Below are positions 49,914 to 56,698 of a stretch of 64,000 bases of DNA, piece after piece. Each line of letters opens with the position of its first letter. Position 1 is the first letter of the stretch. The DNA comes from Actinomadura opuntiae. GTDB lineage: Bacteria; Actinomycetota; Actinomycetes; Streptosporangiales; Streptosporangiaceae. The stretch covers positions 62,001 through 126,000 of the forward strand of contig NZ_JASNWF010000001.1 in assembly GCF_030283205.1 (NCBI RefSeq). Reading direction: 5' to 3'. The translations under genes and the position numbers were made by a program. The notes below the pieces were generated by a model. That model saw nothing but the letters and a program-made list of their open reading frames with translations. It did not search any database and was not told the origin of the DNA.

Positions 49914-51497
49914 GTGCTGACCCTGCGAATCGACCCGGACGCCTCCCCGGTCTTCAGGTGGGACGGCGCCGCCTACCGGACCGAGGACGACCGCGCCCGC
50001 GTCACCCCCTACACGCACCCGATGGTGGAGCACCTCGCCGCATCCGACGGCGCCCGCACCGCCGTCATCGTCCGGGAACGGGTGCCCGGCCGTCCGGCCG
50101 CCCCCGCCGAGCTTGTCCCGGTCACTCCCGCCGAGTTCGACGCGATCACCAGCCAGGCACGGCGGTGGCCCGTCGACCACGTCCTGATCGAGTTCACCCC
50201 GCACCGGCCGGTCCGAGTCACCGCCGGCGCCGCCCGGTCCACCCCGCTGTTCCTCGCCCACCAGGACGGCGTCCTGCACGGCTCGTGGGACATGGCAGAC
50301 CTGGCCCCGTTCGCCGGCGGCATCGACCCCCAGGAGGCCACTCGTCTGCTGATCTACCGGCCCCGCTACGCCACCGGCACCCCGTTCACCGGCATCCACC
50401 GCCTCACAGAGCGCGCGACTGCGACGTTCAGCGGCGACCTGGTCATCACCTACCCCGACCCGGTCGAGCACGCCGAGCCCCGCGACCTGGCGGGCGGCGA
50501 CGCTGACGGCGCGGACGTACTCGCCGCGTTCGTCGCGGGGATCGACACCGCGCTCGACGCCCGCCCGATCGACCCGGCCGCGACCGTCGCGCACCTAACC
50601 GGCGGGCTGGACTCCGGGTCCATCGGCACCCGCGCCGCCCATCGCTGGCCCGGACAGATCAACACCGCAACGCTGGTCGTTATCGGGCCGGGCCGCCCGC
50701 AGCAGATCCGCCGCCGCTGGGAGATGCGCGACAAGGTGCCGTTCGGCCCGCAGGACCTGCGGCTGGACACCCGCGACCGGCTTCTGTTCGGGCCGGGCTG
50801 CGGCCGCGTCCGCGGGGAGCCGGTCAGCCCCTACGACGAGCCGCTGTACGAGCTGTTCACCGACCTGAACGGGCAGATCGCCAGCCTCGGCGCGCACACG
50901 CTCATCACCGGACTGGGCGGCGACGAGATGGTGGCCGTCGGATCGGAGGAGTCAGCGCGGGCAGCGCTGGACAAGGCGCAGAGCTTCGACCTGCCGTGGT
51001 TGGGTCCGCGGGCCCGCGCCGCGATCGAGTACGGCGACGTCGGGATCGCGCCACCCGCCATGGCCGGCGGGATCACCCTCCTGGCCGCCGAGACGGTCGC
51101 GCCGCCGCTGCTGCGCGCCGGGGTCTGGCCCGTGCACCCGTTCATGCACCGGGCACTGATCGAGCTGGGCGACCAGCTCCCGTTCTACTGGCGCGAACTC
51201 AAGCAGTTGCAGCGCCGGCACCTCGCCACGTTCGGGCTGTCGCACGACGCCTGCAACCCCGAGCTGCGCGAGTCGTTCGCCGAGCTGGTCGAGGAGTCCC
51301 TGCGCGTCAACGGGCTGCCGCTGCTGCACCGCATCCTGCAGGACGGGTCACCGCTGATCGAGGAGGGCCTGGTCGACCCCGACGGCCTCAAGACCGCCGC
51401 CGCGGAGCTGGACGGCACCGCCTACCAGGAGCACTTCCACTCCAAGCTGCTGGAGGTCATCACCCTCGACCAGGCGGTCAGGGCGTTCCTGTCCTGA
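49914..51497 (+). CDS. Asparagine-synthetase-like macrolactam cyclase (lasso-type C protein)
   Basis: 527 aa from GTG 49914 (AGAGGAG upstream). The PP-loop HLTGGLDSGSIGTRAAHRW near residue 225 binds ATP, and LITGLGGDEM is the second synthetase motif. The N-terminal domain resembles a class II glutamine amidotransferase but has no Cys at position 2, as in lasso cyclases (McjC-like), which adenylate an Asp/Glu side chain. No leader peptidase (B protein) or separate RRE protein is visible in the window. Confidence 0.75.
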   Translation: MLTLRIDPDASPVFRWDGAAYRTEDDRARVTPYTHPMVEHLAASDGARTAVIVRERVPGRPAAPAELVPVTPAEFDAITSQARRWPVDHVLIEFTPHRPVRVTAGAARSTPLFLAHQDGVLHGSWDMADLAPFAGGIDPQEATRLLIYRPRYATGTPFTGIHRLTERATATFSGDLVITYPDPVEHAEPRDLAGGDADGADVLAAFVAGIDTALDARPIDPAATVAHLTGGLDSGSIGTRAAHRWPGQINTATLVVIGPGRPQQIRRRWEMRDKVPFGPQDLRLDTRDRLLFGPGCGRVRGEPVSPYDEPLYELFTDLNGQIASLGAHTLITGLGGDEMVAVGSEESARAALDKAQSFDLPWLGPRARAAIEYGDVGIAPPAMAGGITLLAAETVAPPLLRAGVWPVHPFMHRALIELGDQLPFYWRELKQLQRRHLATFGLSHDACNPELRESFAELVEESLRVNGLPLLHRILQDGSPLIEEGLVDPDGLKTAAAELDGTAYQEHFHSKLLEVITLDQAVRAFLS

Positions 51498-52047
51498 CCT
51501 GCGGCCCGAACCACGCGGACAGGTCGAGCCGCTCGGCCCGCCGCGCCATGAAGTACAGCCGTGCGCTGGTCCGCTGCTCCTCCCGCACCAGCTCGAACCC
51601 TTGCGTGAGGTTGTAGCGGGCCACCGCGGCGACCTGACAGTGCCGCCGGACCCACGGCACCGCGAGCCGAGCGGCGCGGTCCACCGCCCACCACGCCATC
51701 ACCGTCCCCGGCCGCTGGCCAGCGATCGCCGGCGCCGTGGGGTCGGTGATCGAGCCGGACAGGTACAGGGCGGGCTCGGCGCGCTCGGCATCGGTCCATC
51801 CCCACGGCGGGCCGACGTCCTGCACAAGCATCTGCCCGATCACGCCGCGCTCGTGGTCCGCGAGGACCCACACGTCTCCGCTGGGGTTGTCGCACTGGGC
51901 CACGAGGTCCTCGACGGCGTCCCGCCAGGACGGCTCGTTACGCTCCTCCAGCCAGGAACAGCGGGCCTCCGCTAACCGGGCGACCTGGGCTTTATCGGTG
52001 ACCGTCGCGGGACGCATTGTCAGCACCCGGCCATTGTGCGCCACCAC
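51478..52047 (-). CDS. GNAT acetyltransferase in the RiPP-like cluster
   Basis: 189 aa. LTMRPATVTDKAQVARLAEARCSWLEER start, VWVLADHERGVIGQML and LTQGFELVREEQRTSARLYFM near the end are GNAT-like; the acetyl-CoA loop is degenerate. Ends 20 bases inside the cyclase gene, tail to tail. Could acetylate the peptide (two Lys in the putative core), as known for albusnodin, or act in self-protection. Start not certain (52017 also possible). Confidence 0.62.
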   Translation of the reverse strand: MVAHNGRVLTMRPATVTDKAQVARLAEARCSWLEERNEPSWRDAVEDLVAQCDNPSGDVWVLADHERGVIGQMLVQDVGPPWGWTDAERAEPALYLSGSITDPTAPAIAGQRPGTVMAWWAVDRAARLAVPWVRRHCQVAAVARYNLTQGFELVREEQRTSARLYFMARRAERLDLSAWFGPQVRTGTP

Positions 52048-52095
52048 CCCGGCCGATGTGAGCGGAACAGAGAACGGCGCCCCAGCTTCCGGAAG

Positions 52096-53349
52096 TCAGC
52101 GGGCGGACGCCGACGCCGTCTCCGGCTGGGTCGGGGCAGCGCGGTTTCCGAGCACCGCTGCCGCGATCCACCCGGCGCCCGCGACGGCGATGGTCGCGGC
52201 CCCACCGGTCACATACCCGGCCGCCGGGTGATGCCCGGCCAGCACCGGCAGCGCCGCTGTGCCCGCCGTTCCGGCCGCGCGCAGGAGCGTCTGGTCAACG
52301 GTCAGCAGGCCGAGCCGTTCACCTCGGCCGAAGCCGCTCAGGTGGGTCCGCAGCCCGACGCCGATGAACGGGGACACCGCGCCGGACAGTCCCGACAGCG
52401 CGATGACCTGCCACGTCGTCCAGCTCATCCCGGTCACGATCATCACTGCGCCTTCGGCGGCCCAGGCCAGGCAGTAGGCGCCGGGTATCACGCTGGCCCA
52501 CCGTGCGTTCCCCGCGATCATGTTCGCCGCGACCGCGCCGACCCCGGCGGCGGTGCCGGCCGCGGCGTACACCTCCGGGCCCGCGCCGATCCGCTGCGCC
52601 ACCAGCACAGGCAGGACCAGCGTGACCCCGGCGAGCATCTGCCCGGCCGCATGCACCCCGATCATGCAGCCGGTCACCGGATACCGCAGCACCAGCCCCC
52701 AACTGCGCCCGGACCGCGCGGGCCGCTCCGGGTCGGGCCGGCCGGGCCGCTCGGCGGTCGCTCCGGGACGGCTGGAGCGGGCCAGCACGAGGAGCGCCGC
52801 CGCCGAGATAGCGAAGGTGGCTGCGTCCACGGTGTAGAGCTGCACGTCGGGCAGCACGAGCAGCAGCAGCCCGGCCGAGCCGGGACCGGCGATGCGCGCG
52901 ATCCGGCCCATGAGGTCCATCAGCCCGGACACCTGCTGGACGTCCTCGGCGCGCACCAGGTCGGGCACCAGCGCGCCCATGCTCGGGTCGAACACCGCTC
53001 CTAGCAGCCCGAGTACTCCGGCGACCACCAGCAGCGCGGTCACGCTCGGGCCGCTGACGGTCCAGATCACCGGCAGCGCCGCGACCGCCATCAGCCGGCC
53101 GACGTCGATCAGCGCCAGGGGCCCGAAGCCGCCGCAGCGCGCGAGCACGCGCCGCCCCCACAGGCCGACCAGGATGTAGGGCACGGACTCCACGACCGCG
53201 ACCAGTCCCATCAGCGCGGCGGACTTGGTGGCCTCCCAGACCAGCCACATGACCGCCAGGGCGTACATCCGGTCGCCGAGCACGCTGAGAGTCTGACCGA
53301 CCCACAGCAGCAGGATCCGAGGTCGCCGCAGCAGCCGCAGATATCCCAC
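52096..53349 (-). CDS. MFS exporter
   Basis: 417 aa with about 12 membrane segments. LLRRPRILLLWVGQTLSVLGDRMYALAVMWLVWEATKSAALMGLVAVVESVPYILVGLWGRRVLARCG is the start of an MFS drug/peptide exporter (DHA3/MefA-like). Likely exports or confers immunity to the cluster product; convergent with nothing, in line with the GNAT gene downstream. Confidence 0.82.
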   Translation of the reverse strand: MGYLRLLRRPRILLLWVGQTLSVLGDRMYALAVMWLVWEATKSAALMGLVAVVESVPYILVGLWGRRVLARCGGFGPLALIDVGRLMAVAALPVIWTVSGPSVTALLVVAGVLGLLGAVFDPSMGALVPDLVRAEDVQQVSGLMDLMGRIARIAGPGSAGLLLLVLPDVQLYTVDAATFAISAAALLVLARSSRPGATAERPGRPDPERPARSGRSWGLVLRYPVTGCMIGVHAAGQMLAGVTLVLPVLVAQRIGAGPEVYAAAGTAAGVGAVAANMIAGNARWASVIPGAYCLAWAAEGAVMIVTGMSWTTWQVIALSGLSGAVSPFIGVGLRTHLSGFGRGERLGLLTVDQTLLRAAGTAGTAALPVLAGHHPAAGYVTGGAATIAVAGAGWIAAAVLGNRAAPTQPETASASAR

Positions 53350-53467
53350 GGTTCCTCCCGGCCGTCGCCGACACGACTGTTTTAGCCTGCCGCAAGGTCA
53401 TCATTTGCGCTGGCTAACAAAGGGTTCGCCGGGCGTCTCGGGACGGACATTAGGCGCCGAACTAAGA

Positions 53468-53506
53468 AACGGCGGCCGCCGGGGAGTTCCCCCGGGGGCC
53501 GCCGTT
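53468..53506 (-). terminator. 10-bp hairpin
   Basis: AACGGCGGCC (53468-53477) pairs with GGCCGCCGTT (53497-53506), just downstream of the leftward gene at 53518. Separates the cargo from the regulon block. Confidence 0.72.
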
Positions 53507-53517
53507 CTGACGCCGCG

Positions 53518-53817
53518 CTAGGCGGCGATGAACCCGCGGTTGAGCGCGATTTTCAGCGCGTACCGGCGCAGGGTCGGCAGGAGCCCCGCCCACCCGTAGT
53601 AACCCCGCCAGCCCGCGATGAAGCTGGCGCCGCCCGCCTCCTCCTCGGTGACGGCGTTCCAGATCTGCCAGCCGACGACCTTGCCGGTCTCGTCCTCGCA
53701 GGGCACCGCGTAGGCGAGCACCCGGTCCCCCAGGCGCGCCTGCGCGGTGATCACGGCGTCGGCCGACTCGTCGTTGACCAGCTCGGCGTTGATCGCGGTG
53801 ATGGGGTTGGCCTTCAT
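53518..53817 (-). CDS. Hypothetical protein under triple GGTACC operator
   Basis: 99 aa from ATG 53817 (GAAGGAG upstream). ITAINAELVNDESADAVITAQARLGDRVLAYAVPCEDETGKVVGWQIWNAVTEEEAGGASFIAGWRGYYGWAGLLPTLRRYALKIALNRG. Small alpha/beta protein; not recognised. Divergent from the candidate repressor at 53963. Confidence 0.63.
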   Translation of the reverse strand: MKANPITAINAELVNDESADAVITAQARLGDRVLAYAVPCEDETGKVVGWQIWNAVTEEEAGGASFIAGWRGYYGWAGLLPTLRRYALKIALNRGFIAA

Positions 53818-53883
53818 GTGCTGCTCCTTCGGGGGTGCGGCCGGGGTGGGCGCCGGGCCTTGCGGGCGGTGGCTACGTGAACG

Positions 53884-53955
53884 TCTATATCGGGTACCCG
53901 ATACAGTAAGCAAGTCGGGTACCCAGTACAAAACACACTGGGTACCCGGTACACT
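53884..53955. promoter_or_regulatory. Divergent control region with three GGTACC operators
   Basis: GGTACC-centred sites at 53893, 53918 and 53941 (spacings 25 and 23). Leftward promoter: TTGCTT/TATAGA on the minus strand. Rightward: -10 TACACT at 53950-53955, only 8 bases from the ATG of the HTH gene, so that mRNA is close to leaderless. The densest operator cluster in the window. Confidence 0.8.
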
Positions 53956-53962
53956 GCCCGGC

Positions 53963-54283
53963 ATGAAGTCCACCGACCCGCCCACCGACCCCACCGCCCA
54001 GCGCGCCACCGAACTCGTGCTCGCCCAGGTCCAAGACCTCAGCGACGCCACCGAGCGCGCCAAGGCCGTCGGCGCCATCCTCGACGCGATCCCCTACCTG
54101 CAGGCCAACCTCCGCAGCACCCGCCAGACCGCCGTCCGCGAGATGCGCGCCGGCGGCATGAGCCACGCCGACGTCGCCCAGGCCCTCGGCCTGTCCCGCA
54201 GCCGCGCCCAGGCGATCGCCGAGGGCCGGTCCGACAGCGCCAAGAGCCGCCGCGCCGCCAAGGAGACCACCGACGCCGGCTGA
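53963..54283 (+). CDS. HTH protein, candidate repressor of the GGTACC regulon
   Basis: 106 aa. Helical N-terminal part (RATELVLAQVQDLSDATERAKAVGAILDAIPYLQANLRSTRQTAVREM) and an HTH AGGMSHADVAQALGLSRSRAQAIAEGRS. It sits beside three operator copies and its promoter overlaps one, the usual sign of autoregulation. The role as master regulator is inferred from location. Confidence 0.72.
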   Translation: MKSTDPPTDPTAQRATELVLAQVQDLSDATERAKAVGAILDAIPYLQANLRSTRQTAVREMRAGGMSHADVAQALGLSRSRAQAIAEGRSDSAKSRRAAKETTDAG

Positions 54284-54368
54284 CGCCCGACGCACCGCGC
54301 GCCCGCCCAAGCAGCCGAGCACGCAGCGCGCGGCGCCTGACCACGCACCCCCAGGAGCGGAGACGCCG

Positions 54369-54569
54369 ATGTCCCGCACCGCGTACGAGATCACCGTCCG
54401 CCTGCATCTCGAGCCGGACGAGTACCCCGAGGAGGGTCGCGCCTGGGCCCTGCTGGTCGACCGGGTCCGCGCGACCATCGAGCAGGCGCGGCAGGACTCG
54501 GCGTTCGCGGCGATCGCCGACGAGCTCGACCCGACGTACGCGTTCGAGGTGAAGGAGCGCATCGGCTAG
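54369..54569 (+). CDS. Small acidic hypothetical protein
   Basis: 66 aa. TAYEITVRLHLEPDEYPEEGRAWALLVDRVRATIEQARQDSAFAAIADELDPTYAFEVKERIG; beta strand then helix. Preceded by GGAG. Probably cotranscribed with the HTH gene. Confidence 0.62.
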   Translation: MSRTAYEITVRLHLEPDEYPEEGRAWALLVDRVRATIEQARQDSAFAAIADELDPTYAFEVKERIG

Positions 54570-54589
54570 CGCTCCGCCGCGCACGAGAA

Positions 54590-54621
54590 AAGGGGCCGGT
54601 CCCCCGCGGGACCGGCCCCTT
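54590..54621. terminator. Perfect 14-bp bidirectional hairpin
   Basis: AAGGGGCCGGTCCC (54590-54603) pairs perfectly with GGGACCGGCCCCTT (54608-54621), loop CCGC. Lies between convergent genes and has A/T-ended arms, the most canonical terminator in the window. Confidence 0.85.
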
Positions 54622-54641
54622 CCGTATGGGCGCGCGGACGG

Positions 54642-55094
54642 TCAGAACTTCCCCAGCTCGCGCAGGGGCGAGCCCTCCGGGTAGATCTGGCCGGTGCGGC
54701 GCACGAAGTCCTGCCGCGCCAGGTGCATCGCCTGCTCCAGCTCGTTCGACATGCCGCTGCTGCTGGTCCGGCCCCGGTAGGACAGGACCTCGCGGAGGGC
54801 TTCGGTGCGCACCCGGTCGGCGGCCTCGACCAGGTCCGCGTGCTCCGGAGCCTTGCTCGGGTCGTTGGCCCAGAACTCGCGGATCTGCGTGGCCTTCGCC
54901 CAGACCTGGGCCTCGGCCTGCGCGGTGGCGAGCTTCTCCAGGGCGCTCCAGTCGAGCAGCTCGCCGTTGGCCAGGCGGCCCGCCGTCTCCTTCTGAACCT
55001 CGGCGAGCTTGTCGGCCGCCATGTCGGCCTGGAACTGGAGGACCTTGTTGAGCTGGTCGCGGTCGGTGGTGGTGGTGTTCGCGGTGTTCGTCAT
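54642..55094 (-). CDS. Hypothetical helical protein, probably leaderless
   Basis: 150 aa. DQLNKVLQFQADMAADKLAEVQKETAGRLANGELLDWSALEKLATAQAEAQVWAKATQIREFWA, all helical; a YRGRTSSSGMSNELEQAMHLARQDF end. ATG is ~7 bases from the -10 of its operator promoter. Function unknown. Confidence 0.63.
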   Translation of the reverse strand: MTNTANTTTTDRDQLNKVLQFQADMAADKLAEVQKETAGRLANGELLDWSALEKLATAQAEAQVWAKATQIREFWANDPSKAPEHADLVEAADRVRTEALREVLSYRGRTSSSGMSNELEQAMHLARQDFVRRTGQIYPEGSPLRELGKF

Positions 55095-55100
55095 GCCCTT

Positions 55101-55147
55101 ACTGTATCGGGTACCCAATACAAAGAGCAAGCCGGTACCCGATACAC
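55101..55147 (-). promoter_or_regulatory. GGTACC-operator promoter (double)
   Basis: TGTATCGGGTACCCAATACA at 55103-55122, -10 TACAGT (55101-55106 complement), second copy centred on GGTACC 55134, 24 bases away. Last member of the set seen towards the right. Confidence 0.8.
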
Positions 55148-55258
55148 ACAAAGGCCGGCCCCGAAGGACCGGCCTCGTATGCGCACCCGCCGACGGTCAG
55201 GAGCCGCCCGCCGCCGCCCCGCCCGCAGCGCTCCCCCGGCGACGGCGCCCGGTACGGG

Positions 55259-56482
55259 TCACGCCGGTACGGTCTCCAGCTCCCGCAGCGTCTCCGGCTC
55301 GCGGGATTCCAGCTCGGCCGGTCCAGCGTCAGGCCGGTCCGGCGTACCGGTCCGGTCCGGGCTGGGCGTACCGGCCGAGCCGGTCCGCTCCGTCCCGGTC
55401 CGGTCCGCGCCGGACTGCCCCGTACCGGCGCCGGGCGCCGTACCGGTCCGGCCCGTACCGGCTTCCTCCGTACCGGTCCGGGGCTCGGCGGTCCGGGACG
55501 CGACCCACAGCCCGTGAAGCCGCTTGCCGCGCTCGTACCGCGCGTTGCCGAGCACGCGCCGGACCTGCCCGATCGACACGTCCGCCGGCGCCTGCCCCGC
55601 GAACGCCTCATCGAGGAGGCGCAGGGCCTTCTCGTCGTCGGCCCTGGCCTCGACGGCCTTGGGGGCGGGCTTCTTCGCGCGCCGCCGGTCAGCGGTCCGG
55701 TCGGCGCGGCCGGTGCGGTCCGCCTCCTGGTCCTGCTCGTCGGTCCGGTCCGCGGTACGGTCCGGCGGCGCGTCCCGGTCCGGTCCGGTCCGCTCGTCGG
55801 TACGGTCCGGCGACCCGGTACGGGCCGGTACGGGCTCCTCGGTACGGTCCGGTCCGCCGGTCCGGTCCGCCTCCTGCCGGTCCGGTACGGGCGGTACGGG
55901 GGCCGCTGGCGGTACGGGGGGCGCCAGCGGTACGGGCGGTACGGGCGGCGCCTCGGCCACGGGTACCGGTACGGGCTCGGCGGCCCGGTCCCGCCCGGCG
56001 GACCGGAACAGCAGCAGGCGCCGGACCATACCGGCCACGCGACCCGGACCGGGGACCGGCGCCCGGACCGATACGGCCTCGGGCGCCGCGGCCGCGCGGG
56101 GCGCAGGCGCCTCACCGATCAGCGTGTGCAGCGCGATCAGCACCGCCAGGTCGCCGACACCAGGGAACAGCACCGCGATCGTGGGACTGCGCGTCCACAC
56201 CATCAGCGTGTCGTACTGGGCGAGGACGCTGATCCCGATCGCCGCGAGCATCACCGCGTACGTGACCGTCTGCTGCAGCCAGCCAGCCCGCACCCGCGCC
56301 GACAGCGCCGACGTGCCCATCGCCATCAGGACCGGCACCGTCCCGAGCGCGACCGCCAGGGGCCAGGGCATCCCCGTCCCCCACGCGTGCCACAGGTTCC
56401 AAAGCATCTGGTTGGCGAGGGCGACGACGAGCACCGCCCACGCCGAGACCCGACCGGGCTGTCCCTTGCCCTGCTTGCTCAT
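55259..56482 (-). CDS. DUF2637 (Spd-like) membrane protein with DRT-rich tail
   Basis: 407 aa. Four membrane helices at the N-terminus (VSAWAVLVVALANQMLWNLWHAW; PLAVALGTVPVLMAMGTSAL; VTYAVMLAAIGISVLAQYDTLMV; TIAVLFPGVGDLAVLIALHTLIG) fit DUF2637, typical of plasmid/AICE spread genes. A disordered Pro region and many DRT/GPDRT repeats surround a short HTH-like region (RRLLDEAFAGQAPADVSIGQVRRVLGNARYERGKRLHGLW-type). Downstream of the TraB-like gene, consistent with mycelial spread. Confidence 0.75.
   Translation of the reverse strand: MSKQGKGQPGRVSAWAVLVVALANQMLWNLWHAWGTGMPWPLAVALGTVPVLMAMGTSALSARVRAGWLQQTVTYAVMLAAIGISVLAQYDTLMVWTRSPTIAVLFPGVGDLAVLIALHTLIGEAPAPRAAAAPEAVSVRAPVPGPGRVAGMVRRLLLFRSAGRDRAAEPVPVPVAEAPPVPPVPLAPPVPPAAPVPPVPDRQEADRTGGPDRTEEPVPARTGSPDRTDERTGPDRDAPPDRTADRTDEQDQEADRTGRADRTADRRRAKKPAPKAVEARADDEKALRLLDEAFAGQAPADVSIGQVRRVLGNARYERGKRLHGLWVASRTAEPRTGTEEAGTGRTGTAPGAGTGQSGADRTGTERTGSAGTPSPDRTGTPDRPDAGPAELESREPETLRELETVPA
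55260..55960 (-). repeat. Degenerate CGGTCCGG/CGGTACGG tract in the DUF2637 gene
   Basis: The coding DNA for the tail is built from many short units such as GGTCCGG, GGTACGG and GTACCGG, giving DRT, GTG and GPDRT peptides. They form no fixed period and are unlike the neighbouring sequence. Likely expanded by slippage. Confidence 0.7.
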
Positions 56483-56644
56483 GACGTCCTCTCCGTTGCC
56501 GCGCCGCCACACCCTCACACCCCCCACCTAAAGGGGGTGTCAGAGCCCTGATTTCGCTGCTGCAGGGGCCCCGCCGAGGCGGGGTGTGGACGGTGTGGGG
56601 GTGTGGTTTCCGCAGGTCAGTAGACGTTTCGGGGGTGTGGTGGA

Positions 56645-56677
56645 GGGGTGTGGCGGCCACGCCCTCCGCCACACCCC
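56645..56677 (-). terminator. Perfect 12-bp hairpin after the translocase gene
   Basis: GGGGTGTGGCGG (56645-56656) pairs with CCGCCACACCCC (56666-56677). The 216-base gap also carries several more GGGGTGTGG motifs, some just upstream of the DUF2637 gene. Confidence 0.7.
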
Positions 56678-56698
56678 GGGGCGTGGTGGGGTGTGGCG

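Noticed and set aside
49914..51497. Ordinary asparagine synthetase
   Set aside because: It lacks the N-terminal Cys nucleophile for glutamine and sits between a small peptide gene and an exporter; a peptide cyclase-like role fits better.
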